Assembly: GCA_008933995.1 (NCBI GenBank)
Contig: WARS01000046.1
Location: 10,120,526 to 10,184,525 of the forward strand
Reading direction: 5' to 3'
DNA length: 64,000 nt
Source of the DNA: Datnioides undecimradiatus
Taxonomy: Eukaryota > Chordata > Actinopteri > Lobotiformes > Datnioididae
Shown here: piece after piece, positions 49,735 through 61,862 of the stretch
How positions within the stretch are numbered: position 1 is the stretch's first letter
Layout: each line of letters opens with the position of its first letter
Program-made: the position numbers and the translations under genes
Notes under the pieces: generated by a model
Databases searched by the model: none
Told to the model about the DNA's origin: nothing
What the model saw: the letters and a program-made list of their open reading frames with translations, nothing else

Positions 49735-52700
49735 CTAGAGGTCCCCAGGTTTCTGGTTGCAGCCGTTGCAGACCCTCACTGGGTGGTCCCAGCCGCGCGA
49801 GGGCACAGGGCGTCGCTCCTGAGAGCAGTCGTCGCACACACCCTGGCCACAGGCGCGACAGTGGTGGATGGAGAGACGTGGGGAGAACTCCCGCTGGCAC
49901 TCGTTGCAGGAGTGGATGTCCTGGTCTGGGACCCAGTAGGCTGGGCGAGCTGCGTCCTTCACCAGGCCTGGACGCAGAGGAGAGGAGAGCGTAGCAGTTG
50001 CTAATATGACTAATGTGGCAGCTAAAAAGAGCAATGTGACTTCTAACGCCAGGACAATCACAAACCTCCCACTACAACATCAAATAGAGTGATACTGATA
50101 AATAAGAAGCAAATGTTTTGACAAATGATTAGTAATAAGCAAAACACTAAATTCTCTGGCTCTATCTTCTGAGTGTGACACATGCATTGTATATGTTTGG
50201 TTTTAGGACTGCTGATCTTAAACAATATGGCATAAAAAAGAACAGATGTTGCTTTTGACATTGTATTGGCCAAAATTATGAATTACTGTCTACATGCATT
50301 TATTCTGTGATCTATTCTATAAATATTTCTTGATCATAAATCATTCATGAGTCATTTTGAGTCACAAGCAAATTTACCAAGTGACCTGCTCATAAATGCT
50401 TACTGACTGCACCCTGCGGAGGTAAAAGCCAGTTGGAATCAGTCACTTTCCACAATAGGCTGAATAGAGTGAGTAGTTTTAGTTAGAAGTGGTGTTTATC
50501 TGCACTGTTTTGATGATGGATGCTCACCAAGAGGTATGTCGATGGCACCAACCACAGCTCCTAAAGTGTTCTGAACTGCCTCCCCGACCTTCCTGGCAAT
50601 CAGGGTGCCTCCCTCTTCCTCCAAGGCAGCATCCAGCAACTCTGCAACAGGGAAACATGCACATGTGAAATCAGGCATCACATACTGTTAATAATAGCAT
50701 CTTAAAAACTCTTCCAGCTGCTGTCAAATCAAACATTTACCAGTAGGGATTCCCCTGTTGTGGAAACAGGCATCACACACTCGGACAGGTGCGAGGCCCC
50801 AGCCCCTCTCCGGGACCGGCCGGGTTTTTGAGGAGCAGGAGTCACAGAAGCCCTCTCCACAGGCACGACAGTGGTGCTTGGTGTCATTGTGCTGGAACTC
50901 CTCCCCACATTTATGGCATTTCTGCAGCACACACAATGACGGTAACTGTCGACTCAGACTGCATACATAATTACATAAAGTGGAGACATATTTTGAGGTG
51001 TTTTCAGTTCAAAATGTGAATGTTTTCTTCATATCCAGCTTTCAGTCACGTACCAGGATGAGGGAGTTGGGTTTCCAGTAGGTGGGAGCGATCTGGTCGG
51101 TGAGCCAGGAAGTGACTGCTTTGGCAGGCTTGACGCTGAGTTCAGACACTGACTGAGAAATGTATTTGACTCCATCCAGCAACCTCTGGGCAGCGTTGTT
51201 GTTGTCTTTCAAAAAGCCATCAGACTGAAAAGAAGCGGAGAAGGGAGTAAAGATACAAATGAATACACTAGCTGACGCACTTTCACTATCATGCTGTGTA
51301 TTGGAACATAATCTTTACATAACATTGGCTGTACAGTCTTTTCATCATATTTATGCAAGTGTGATTTATTATCACTATTAAATACTGACCAACATGTTGA
51401 CAGAAATACATCATTTTTAACTAACTTGCTAACAGGCAGTAGCTTAGCCTTACCTGTTGAGACATAGCATGATTTCTCCTCTACATTTACGTTTCTGTAC
51501 TCGTCTTTTTAACTAAGGCTTGCTTGGATCAACATGGTGACTTGAAAAAACTCAAATTTTGCATTAATTTCCTGGACATCGACATAAGAACTAGCTGGCA
51601 AGAATATATAGCAAACGCCGCTCACAGTGGATGTGACAACATTCATTCGACTTAAAACCTTTGAAATCTTGGCTTGCAACTCTGTTAAATTGGTTTAGTC
51701 AGAATCTCATTTAGGCTGTTCCAATGTGGCCTTACCCCAGGCCAGATGTGCTGGATCTCTGTTCTGACCACTGTTTCCACTGGGTCCTGGTTTCCATACC
51801 AGTACTGCCTGCTCCTGTAGATCACTGCACAGTTGGGGCACTCAATCACATACCTGGACAAAGACAAAAAGAAGATTTCATGTCCAATATGAAGAAGACA
51901 GATTATGTTTCCCCTTGATCTTGCAGCTGCTTACATCCCCAAAAAGCCACTTAAACTATCTTCATCTGCAGCAGTTTTGCTTTAGTAATTGTTAATAGAA
52001 AATAATACTTCAAATTAACTTATTAAAAGTGGGTGGATAACAACTTAATTACATTTACCAATATGTATTAAGTTATTTCTGCTGGCAAGAACACCATTTT
52101 CAGTCATCTTCAAACTGCCCTGTGGCAGCTGGACTCACCCAGACCAGGCGTAGATGGCCAGGCCAAACCACGGTGAGTCAGACGAGGCCGTTGTTTTGGG
52201 AACTACAATGACCTCTTTCCCTCCCTCATAGCAGGCCTGAGGAGTTAAGCACAAACACTGAGATCCTCTTCAGACAGGCATACTTCAACATGTGCATGTG
52301 TGGCATTCTGGGTTTGTACTTGCCTTGCAAGTGTAAATGCGGTTGTCATACTGTGCAGAGTAGCGGCAGCGATGTTTGGCTTCATGCTCCAGTCCTTCCT
52401 TTAGGTGATTCATGCTTCGCTTACAGCCTGAGCTGAAAGGCGGGATACCAAGTCAGAGACAAAGGCCAGAATTTGTTTGCAAGTATTTGGGGGATATATT
52501 AAAGTTGATTAACTGAGGGTGACAAATGCAGATACAAAAGGTTTGGCAGTCTCAGGATAAATAGATAAATATATTTTTGTCCAATTAAAAGTCAGCTTCA
52601 TTTTAAATAATTGAATGAAACTGAGAACAACCAGGCAGACCTGTGTGTGTGAGACTGTGAGGAGTTCCTTCATTATCCCGTAGATCACTCCTGTGTGACA

Positions 52701-54580
52701 TCTGAGAACGTTAAGGTATGTGACACCTTTTCTGTCATGTTTGCTTTTGAGCTCTTGTCGACTCTAATTTCTGAGAGACACGTACCCACAGCTGAGGCAG
52801 AGGCTCGAACAGGTGAAGTACTCATCTGGAAAGAATGAGTTACTGGTCATGTGCTCATCTGGAATATCTCCACTGAAGCTCTCGCTCAGGGCCTGAAGAA
52901 AGGGACAGGAGGAGATGGAGGGACAGGAAGAGTCAGAGATCTTTACTGTACGTAATTCTGTCAGCCGACACTAGCACATTTGTGGTCTATGCATGCAAAA
53001 GTGTTCTCTCTATATCCCATCTGGAAATGTCCAGAACTATGAGCATATGATGAACACCTCTTCACTCAACCCAGCATCACTCAACCCAGCATCACTACCT
53101 GCAGAGCCTTGTAAATGACACTGGCAGAGCGTGGCGAGCGTGTGGTGTTGTTATCCAATTGTTGCTCCAGGCTGCGCAGAAGGCCGCTAAAGTCTGTGGG
53201 AGGGTTGTAAGTTCGAGTTCCACGGTACTGGATGGAGCTGAAGGCTTCTGGAAAGAGACCCAGCTTCCTGAAGCGCTCCTGGAGAAGACGCTCGGCTGAT
53301 TCATTGGGTTTGTCTAGAAATGGACAACAGACAGTCAGGGGCAGTCTTGCTCATTCAGTTCCTACAAAGTACAGCTAGATGTATAAGAAGACAAGGATTA
53401 ATTTCATGTACCTGATCCCAGCAGCTTGGTGTGGACAGTCTCATGGAAGATGATTACTGCAGGGCCCAGAGTGGACAATGGGACGTCCAGACCACAGCGT
53501 GTGGTTGTCGCTTTGAGCTCCTTTGTGAAATGTTTCAGGTAGGCATCTGATGCATCACCAAGAAACTTAAAAAGGTCGTCGTGGAGACGGTCAGCATGAG
53601 TTCGGTAGATGACCACATCGGAGATAGCCAAGACTTTGAGGAGCAGCCGGGTTCGCTGACCCTGATTGGCCCCTGATGGGTGAAAACAGTGAGTGTTATT
53701 TAACAGCGCACACCCCCTCTGTATATTTTCTGGTAATAAGCAACTTTATCCCATACCAGCCCCGAGCAGTCCCTCTGTGTCAATGACTACAACCCGGTGC
53801 ACAGGGTCCATGGCTGCCCATACCCCCACGGTGCAGGACTCTTGGGTGGGTGAGGTCTTGAACACCTCTCGTCCCAGGAAGAAAGTATGGTTCAGGGTGT
53901 GGGACTTTCCCTCCCCAGTGTTTCCAAAGATGGAGACCACCTTGAGGAGCTCTTCTGGTCGGCAGCCCAGTCTGCTCACAAAGTCCTCCTCATCTTTCAC
54001 CTGAGAATCCACACAAGATCAGCTCCATCATCATGACACTACATCAAGAAGGTGCTGTCAAAAGATTAAACACATTCTCTCAAGTTTTTACCTGCATCTC
54101 CTCCCTCTCGTCTACCAGAAGGAAGCTGCGCACCTTCTCCAGCTCAGCTTTCAGGATCTCCATCTGTGACTCTACAGCACTCACGCTGTTATCCTGGGGA
54201 GCTTTGGCTGGGGGGTAAGGTGTCAGAGGGTGCTTCCTCTTGTTGACTCCACTATGGGTGCGTTTCTGGCAGTCCAAACACAAGTTGATCTTACAACCTT
54301 GGCAGCGCACCACTGCTCTGAGCCGTCCACCGTTGACGGAGCAGCTGCTGTCACCTTTGCACGAGTCACAGAAAGGAACGTGGCCCGGGGCGATCCGTAC
54401 CCGGTCGTGATTCCTCATCCGCTCCTGACGATGGAGCTCCAATTCACAGCGGGCACACTGAAGGCTGCCGCATTCATCACATTCAAACGCAGCCTCAGCT
54501 GAACCCCCGCAGGCGTAGCTCTCCTGACAGCCCAGGACTGTGTTCATCCCTTTATCTACAGCTGGACCTTGACCACTCAT
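49735..54580 (-). CDS. zfyve1: ZFYVE1 / DFCP1, double FYVE-domain protein
   Basis: PI3P-binding protein of ER and Golgi membranes that marks omegasomes during autophagosome formation. Twelve coding exons join in phase to 779 residues (human 777): 54580-54092, 54000-53757, 53672-53412, 53313-53099, 52892-52786, 52432-52324, 52236-52139, 51853-51736, 51224-51054, 50921-50741, 50641-50528, 49967-49735. The N-terminus has Cys/His-rich zinc-finger motifs. A P-loop NTPase-like domain has GNTGEGKS at 189-196 and IDTEG near 236-240. The first FYVE domain carries KHHCR at 619-623, the second IHHCR at 736-740; the chain ends NQKPGDL, as in human. The intron after 52324 uses a GC donor. A noncoding first exon is likely: the acceptor lies seven bases before the ATG. 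Confidence 0.98.
52322..52323 (-). other. zfyve1: GC 5' splice site in zfyve1
   Basis: After ...TACACTTGCAAG the intron begins GCAAGT, not GT. The exon end must be exactly here because the flanking residues CK and ACYE are contiguous in the human protein and the phase is zero. The nearby GTACAA would break the frame. Confidence 0.85.
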
Positions 54581-55079
54581 CTCAAACCTGACAAGTCAGG
54601 ACGATACCCTTGGTTACTGAGGGTAACTCGGATTGCAAAAGCAATAGAGTGAAAGACACAAAATGTATGGCTTGGCTATGCAAATGTCTGTGGGCAGATG
54701 TAATGTAACCTTTTGTGATCAAATTCTCCAAACTGATAATTCACTCAGGTGCAATACTGTTAAAAATTACTATGAAATGTTCGGCTGGTGACAGTTTGCC
54801 ATCAAAGAGGGATTTCAGTCTGTAGCAAAGCGTGTCCAGGCAGCAATATCAAACACTGGTCCAGACTAGCAATTACTTTGTTTTTGGCACAACAGTTTGC
54901 TAGCTAACATTAGCTGCCCTACATCTCTTTTTATTTATCCAATTATTATTTAAAGTATACCATCATAGTATCGTAAGAATGTGTTTCTTAAAACAAGTTA
55001 TAAATAGTTAACGTATGATTAGCGACACAAAGAGACACACTTGTGAAGGAACAAACAACCTTCGTTTCAATCGACTGAC

Positions 55080-55300
55080 CTAGCAGCGGCTACCAGTCCG
55101 ACGGACGACGGCTCGTTAACTGAACTGCTGCCTCATCACAGTCTAAAACCGGACACGTACGCCGCCTAACACCATACCGCCGACTGCCACATATAGCAAA
55201 CGTTGGCGAGAAAGTTAGCGAGCTGAGCTATTTAGTGTCGGACTCCTGTAGATGTTGTTGCTTTTACACCAGCTGATCGGCTTGTTTTTATCCAGAGTTC
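55080..55300 (-). other. zfyve1: Candidate zfyve1 noncoding first exon
   Basis: A donor CTAG then GTCAGTC at 55079-55078 on the minus strand can join the acceptor TTGTCAG at 54588-54589, leaving GTTTGAG before the ATG. The upstream limit is a guess. Confidence 0.45.
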
Positions 55301-55316
55301 AAAAGTCATAAGAGCA

Positions 55317-55540
55317 CAATGCATTATGGGAAACGGGGTATTTTGAAAGTTGTAAAGATACACGAGCGTCAAATCAATGTTTTTATTTTATATATAAATT
55401 AACGCCTTCTGTTTTATAATACATGTACTAACATAAACCTGACATGGTTTCTAAGAGGAATTTTGCAATACATTCCTGGCCACTTAAAGAAATTGAGTGG
55501 AGATATCAACAATGTACTCTCTGTTGCCCATAATGCTTTG
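55317..55540. promoter_or_regulatory. zfyve1/pigh divergent promoter with paired inverted 14-mers
   Basis: CCCATAATGCATTG on the minus strand (55317-55330) and CCCATAATGCTTTG on the plus strand (55527-55540) differ at one base and point away from each other, each towards the gene on its own strand. They resemble the TTCCCAnAATGC core of ZNF143/STAF-type promoter elements. No TATA box is evident. Confidence 0.5.
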
Positions 55541-56131
55541 CACCTTCCAGCTGCTGTAGAGTCTACTTCAATTTCTCATCGGCGTACACCGAAGCGTACA
55601 CAGTTTGACGGAGACGACACATAATATTAGAACGCGTATCTTTACCGTGCTTATATCTTTGATTATCAAGTTTAGTAAATGTTAAATGTCTCTGAGTTTT
55701 GTGGAGCACACGGATCCTCAGCGCCCTACCCCTGTTTATTATGCTTTATTTTAACTCCACCTTAGTCACCAACATGCGACCCGAACAAGCCGGTATACGT
55801 AACGAGTGAAACCAAAGAGAGAATTGATTTTGGCATTAATTCAGCTGAACTACCGCTACTTGTCCGGTGAATAGTCTGCATTTTTGACGAAACGCTTTCT
55901 AAAAAAATTATATTTAACTCAAGGGGATTAGCACCATATGTATGTCTATGTAATTTGCATTTCAAGTCTAAGAAAGCTCAATTTTATGTCTTCCTATGCT
56001 GCTGACCTTGCCTGTTCACAGATAGCTCGACGCTAACTCGTCTTCAGTGTTAGCTAGCTAAGCTGTTTTTGAGAGTTCGCTCAGCTAACGTTTGCGTTTG
56101 TTCGGCTCTCCCCGTCTTTCTTGCGCACGTG

Positions 56132-57847
56132 ATGGAAGATGAAGCCTTCACTGACATTAATGGCAAAGCCATATCTCTGGACTGCCAGAGTCACTCCGAC
56201 TTTTGCCGGGAGTTCACCGTGAGCTCCTCGAAAGTGTCCATCGGCAAAGTGATGGTGTACACCTGCTGTGTGTGGCTCCTGGCATATACCGTGTTCTTCT
56301 TCACAGAGGTCAGACCCAGGGGTCACACTTCTTAACTCACTGCAGAGGATTATCTAGGCCAAAAGTCACGTCAGTGTAATCGAGATGTACTGTTTCTTTT
56401 AATGGATTTAAAGGTAGCATTACCTTAAAGCAAATTATCAATTTGCTTAGACCAAAAGCCAAATTTGATATATTTTATATTTTTATATATAATATTATCT
56501 TCATTTATCACATTATCTGACCCACATCACATCACGTCGTTGATGCTGAATCTTTTAGGTCAAATGTATGGCCTTTGTTTTTGTCAGTAATGGCATTAGT
56601 CACTGTGCTATGATTGTTTTAATTGTGTTGAACCTATTTGCTTGAAAGAAGTACATTTACTCAGGAGCTTGTTCTGTTCTTCATTGTATTCTATGTCCAC
56701 TCTTGTCCTCAGAAATGCTCTATGTTGTAGTCCACAACATATAATTGACAGCTGTAGTTACTTTGAAGATCCAGAACATTTAACAGAATACAAGGAAACC
56801 AATGAATTACAATATATTACTAAGGGGTTAGTTATCAGCAGTATTAATGGTTATTAGTAATGAACACATTAACCAATATAGCGCCAATAATTATAAACCA
56901 GTTTTGTAAAATGTATGCTTCTGAAGTGTGGTTTTAGGGTTGTATTTGTGGTTGTAGTACTTTTCCTTTTTTAACTCACCTAAGTAAACTTTAATACTTT
57001 TTGTAATAGTGTTTTTACGCTGCAGTATTACTACTTTTATTAAAGGACCTGAATATTTCTTCTACCTGGGGACAAAAATATTGCCGTTGCTCTGTATGTG
57101 TTATTATTTCAATGGGATGCTGATTCATATAATCATGTTGCACTGAACAGGATGTCTTCCCCTTTCCATCTGTTGCAGAACACAGCTGTTCTGTCCAGTG
57201 CTATACTCGTCACGCTGGTCGGCATGATGCTTCACATCCACTTTGTGAAGGTAGACCACGAGTCACTGCTTGTCATCGGCTCCTTGGGCATTCAGGTGTC
57301 CTCTAGCTATGCATCAGGCCGTGAGACCACCACATTTATTGAAATGAGCAAAATCAAGGATATTGTCATCAATGAAGCTATTTACATGGTGAATTCATGG
57401 CTCTTTCTTTTGCATGTGTCCAAATTTATAAAGTGATATTATTGTTCTGTACTATATATTCTACAGTAAAACGATTTTGTGCTTTTGTTAGATGAGTGGA
57501 TTAAAGTTGAAAGGTTTTCATTTCAGCATCAGATCATCTACTACCTTTGTGTGCTGTTGAAGGATCCCTCAGAACCTAATGCAGTATCCAGCGTTGTGCC
57601 ATTATTTCAGGTGAGTCTAAATGCAAAGCATACACATATTTTATTAAGAAACTTGCTTTTTGGTAAGTCACTTTTGGTGTTAAGTTTCTTGTTTACCTCT
57701 TGTATGTATAAAGAATTTACACTGTTTCATTCACAGTAACCTGTTTTAATAAATCTCTTTTATTCATTTTTACAGAGTTCAAAGCCAAGGCTGAACTGTT
57801 TGGTGAAAGTTTACAAAAGCTGCCAGGAGATTCTCTCAAAATGTTGA
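56132..57847 (+). CDS. pigh: GPI-GlcNAc transferase subunit H
   Basis: Subunit of the ER complex (PIGA, PIGC, PIGH, PIGP, PIGQ, PIGY, DPM2) that adds GlcNAc to phosphatidylinositol in the first step of GPI-anchor synthesis. Four exons join in phase to 180 residues (human 188): 56132-56308, 57179-57388, 57527-57610, 57776-57847. It starts MEDE, like human PIGH. Two hydrophobic segments (about residues 40-57 and 63-78) form a membrane hairpin. The cytosolic core contains SSYASGRETTTFIEM, KDIVINEAIYM and YYLCVLLKDP, and the end SKPRLNCLVKVYKSCQEIL is conserved. The last residues are shorter than in human. Intron 1 carries a repeat family 2 copy. It diverges from zfyve1. Confidence 0.97.
56641..57066 (+). 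mobile_element. Repeat family 2 copy in pigh intron 1
   Basis: AGTACATTTACTCAGGAGC at the left and TTATTAAAGGACCTGAATAT then TTCTTCTACC at the right are the typical ends of family 2; the middle is degraded. It makes up about half of the intron. Confidence 0.55.
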
Positions 57848-58220
57848 TGGCAAAATGTTGTTTTCTACAGATAAAAGCAGACAGTTCTCGTTCTATATTG
57901 GTCCGTTTTGATGTACAGTGGGTTTTTTTCATGATTTTCTTCTTGTCTCTCCAATATGATGTGAATGTAATCTGTCGAAGAAGTCAACATTTGTGTCATA
58001 ATGAATTTATGTCATTCCTCATGGTGTAATCACCTGAATAACTTAAAAGCACATAGGCATCTAGTTTCAACCTCAAGAGAAACATTTGATATTAAAGATA
58101 GAAAGTAACTTTAACAATTTAGTTTTCTATTTATTTATGCATTTAAATTTGACTAATTAATAATGATATGCTAATTAATTTATTTACATAGCATTCCCTG
58201 TATTTTTTGTAAAGAATTTT

Positions 58221-58226
58221 AATAAA
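58221..58226 (+). terminator. Candidate pigh poly(A) signal
   Basis: AATAAA in the context TTTTAATAAAACTT, 374 bases after the stop codon; the first good hexamer downstream. Confidence 0.6.
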
Positions 58227-58356
58227 ACTTAAAATCAGCATTGGTTATGATTTTTTTTTTCTTTTTGCCCTGACTGGTAGAGATTTCTTTTTTTAAATCA
58301 TTGGTTGGGATGGGATGCTTAGGGTTTAAGTTTTTAAGTAGCTTTATGTGTCTTCC

Positions 58357-58370
58357 CCAGTAGGGGGCAG
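58357..58370 (+). promoter_or_regulatory. CTCF-like motif
   Basis: CCAGTAGGGGGCAG fits the core CCASYAGRKGGCRS at every position. It lies just after the pigh transcript end. Binding is not shown by sequence. Confidence 0.35.
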
Positions 58371-59954
58371 CACCACACTTGCTCTAGCTCACATATTTAT
58401 CCAATTTTATCCTAAATTATTTCGGACATAAACCTGTCAAATAAACAGACATTTTCCTACACTTTGTCCACAGCATAGATTATATACGCAAACTTAAGAG
58501 AAGACTTCTTGGAGGAAATATGTATGTTCTGTAGGTAGAGTACATTTTTATAAATACAAATCCACACCTTCTTCCTCAAACATATTTTCACTTCCTCATA
58601 GCTCCATGAGCCCTCGTCTTCTCTAAGCAGTTGGTCACATGTACCTCAGTTGTCACAGTCACCTTTCTTGTGGCTGTTGATATACCAGACCTGTTTTCAG
58701 AAATGTTACTCAGGGTTATTTCCCTCATCAAGTGACAATAATAACAGTACACATACGATCAAGTTCCCAGCTGTGTTTCAATAGAGTAATGCTACTAATG
58801 TTTAATAAAGCCTTAATTCCTTATAATAATTGATAAAGTGTAAACAAATGAAAGTTATTCCAATAAAACTACTTTATATCATCGTAACTTCATTCTCAAA
58901 TCATAATGGTATAACTATGATCCTATATGTTTCCCTGTCACAGTCAAGTACTTTTCGATAGCACCCTAACAAAGTAGCAAGGTTTTATGAGCCAGTGCAT
59001 ATGCTTACTTTAAGGCACTTTGTAACTCAAAGTTCTACAACTTGTGAATAAATTGCACGAGTTTCTGTCAGGAGAAAGAAAGTTTCCTCCCTCCAGGTGC
59101 TACCTGATAGTAACTAATCTTTAACAATATTTTTGAAGGTTTCATGGGTCTCTGTTGCCCACAGTTTAAAGTTCAGAGTCTTTCTTTCACTACTCCTCAG
59201 CCTGTGTTTCCCCCCCAGGCCTTGTTTTTTCCATCCACTCTGATTCCTGATGACCATCTGCAGTTTTCGGTCGGTGCTCCATGTGAACTCCATCCTCCGC
59301 TGGCCAACAAAACAAGTAGAAGGGTGTGATTTTCACGGGGCGAAGCGTTACGCTGCTGTGAAGAGTGGCCCTCTGACAGGATAATAGTCCCTCCTGGAGG
59401 TGCGAAACAGCCAGGAACCAGTCACAGGAGAAAACCTGGGAGTGTCCATGAGTGAAGCCTTGGGCCTTCTGAATAGGCCCCATAAAGCAGTGACCCCTCT
59501 GAGTGTAAATCATAGGTAATGTGGAGGTTTGGCAGGCCAAAAACACAGTGAGGCTTTCTTTAGCCAGAGGTGGGGACTGCTAATTACCCACATTTATAAT
59601 GGGACTGTAATTGCACATTTAGTTTAGTCGTTCACTTTGTATTTTGGCGGATGTTTTTAACTAAAAATGACCCAAGAACTGATACTGAACACCTGCTTCT
59701 TGTCCTTTCTCTGCTGCTTTTCATCAAATTTGTGTTTCATGTAAATATTGTAGCTCTCTGTTATCTAAATGGTGGAAGTGTGAAATTAGCTTATGGTGCT
59801 TTGGGTGTGGGAACCTCATGGTTTAGTGGGAGAGGAGGGACTGCAGCCCTACTGAGATGGGGAGTTGCCCTTTTACCACCTGCAGTGCAAAGACACACAC
59901 AGATGAACACATTCAAATACTCACATGAAAACTTAATAATGAAACACTCAGTCG

Positions 59955-60175
59955 GTTAGCTTAGCTTAGCTGTCTAAAGGCAAAATAATCCATCTACCAG
60001 CACCTTGCTAACATGTTAAAATGTATCCCATTTGTTTAAAATGTACAGGCCAGCTGCTCCCTGACTGCTTTCAGCATTTATGCTAGGCTAGGTTAACTGG
60101 CTGCTGGCACCAGCTACAGACATGAGAGTAGTTTCAGTCTTCTCATCAAACTATTATAAAAGAATATATCTGATG
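59955..60175 (+). mobile_element. Repeat family 1 copy, both ends lost
   Basis: GGTTAGCTTAGCTTAGCTG, TTGCTAACATGTTAAAATG, TTAACTGGCTGCTGGC and ACAGACATGAGAGTAG blocks occur in the same order as in other copies of the family. Confidence 0.55.
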
Positions 60176-60453
60176 TTTATACATCAGTAAAGTTCAGATA
60201 TAAATAATGCCCAAAGGCTTGGCATGTGGCACAGCAGATACTGTTTTCATATAATGCCATGAAACTATGTAGTGTTGTGTCTTTGTGTTGTTGTTCTCGT
60301 GGATTGAAAAAGAAGAAAAGAGAGTGCTGTATTTGTTGAGTTGTATTGTTTGAGATCCGTCCGTTTATCCGCTCTACCTACTGGTTCATACAGGCAGGTG
60401 TAACTTGATGTCTGTTTGGATTTGAATCTCAAAAGAAAATCTCTGGTAACTGG

Positions 60454-60532
60454 TGACGTCAGGGGGAGTTTTTCCCGGTCACTTCACTCTCCCTCTTACT
60501 GAATACACTTCCTGTGGGACATTCATTTGCAT
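60454..60532 (+). promoter_or_regulatory. CRE plus octamer-like cluster
   Basis: A perfect CRE palindrome TGACGTCA (60454-60461), a GGGGGAGTTTTTCCC symmetrical block just after it, and an octamer ATTTGCAT (60525-60532) lie within 80 bases. No gene start is recognised next to it, so an enhancer or unrecognised promoter is only a possibility. Confidence 0.3.
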
Positions 60533-61818
60533 ATTATCCTTCGAGCCATTTTCTCAATGGGGGGTTGTACTTAAAAACCTTTTTGAAGTTACAGTCTGTG
60601 GACATTTTTATGTATGTTCACTAACTGACAAGTAACAATACACACTAGTATTTACACTTGCAAATTTAAAGAACGTAGAATCTATTCATGCTCAACAGTG
60701 CTCATCCTCCTCCACAGTCCACACTAAACTGTTTTCAAATTAACAACAACAGCTGCACAGATAAGACTGAGCTTCAGGTCAGAGGATAAGCCTGGTCTGC
60801 TGGGTGGCATTGTAGAACCGGTCTTGGCACAAAGGAACACTTCTTAAACTCTCTGTAACCGTTTTAGGAACATGATCCGCTGGCTAAAAGTACGTTATAG
60901 CTGCTTCAAATCATCCCTGAAAAACTTCTTGAAAGGAAACAACAGTGGATCTCATACAGTTTTACCATATTGTCTGTGAGTGCTCTTCCAACCCCTTCAT
61001 AAAAGGTCCCTTCTGTCTCCTATTCAAAGGAATCAACTGCTTCCTCCTGTCCTCAGACTAAAGCTAGTCTGTTTTTTCAGTTGATCATAGAGCCATGATG
61101 AACCCCTGTTAGGCTGTTTGACAAAAGAGTTAATGACAAAAGTCACATTTAGTCATCTACATATCAATATATGTTCAATGACTCCAAGACTTCATCAGCC
61201 CTGTAATCAAAGGCTGTGACACTAAATTGTTTTGGATGTGTGCAACCTGTGTGATGAATAGTTTTTTCTTCAGGGAAGACTTGCTCTTATTTGTTCAGAG
61301 ACCAGTTTCCTCCCTGGACAGGAAAGTCCAGTGCTTCCTTCTGTTCACTCACAGGTGACAATGTTGAACCTCAGAGTGGAGGCTGCCAAAATGTATTTAC
61401 CGAAGCTTTTATCACCACAACCAGCCCTCTGCTGCAGCTGCGACTAAATGAAACCTTTGGTAATACTGGTAATATGACTCAATGATCCTGTTGATCCTTT
61501 GGCAAAGTGACAACAAACTTCCCTCCCTCAGAGTTTCTTTATTAAACCTGCCAGACAGTTTAAATGCAAATTATTTATTTAAAAATTTCAATGCAACAAA
61601 TGCAACCGACTCTTGACAGGCCACACCCTTGCATGGCGTCACCTGGTAGATGTGAGGTAAGTGAGACGAACTTCTCGTCAGACCAGCTGGCAGCAGATAA
61701 GAGAGCAAGAAGCCTGCTCTACTGGTCTGTCAGCGGAGCTGACAGCAGAAAGCTGCCTGCAAACACACATCCGTTTTCTCTTTTTGTCTCCAGAGAAAAG
61801 AACCAAGCCGTTGTTCTG

Positions 61819-61821
<3 letters not shown>

Positions 61822-61860
<39 letters not shown>
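61822..61860. repeat. (TG)n microsatellite
   Basis: About 19 TG units in intergenic DNA. Confidence 0.95.

Positions 61861-61862
<2 letters not shown>

Noticed and set aside
49570..50004. 144-codon plus-strand frame
   Set aside because: Antisense shadow of the GC-rich last exon of zfyve1, which has clear FYVE homology on the minus strand.
53205..53225. tRNA T-loop-like GTTCGAGTTCC
   Set aside because: It lies inside a zfyve1 coding exon on the opposite strand and has no surrounding cloverleaf.
59190..59546. 118-codon minus-strand frame downstream of pigh
   Set aside because: No homology recognised and no splice partners; the opposite strand is also partly open. Left as unexplained DNA.
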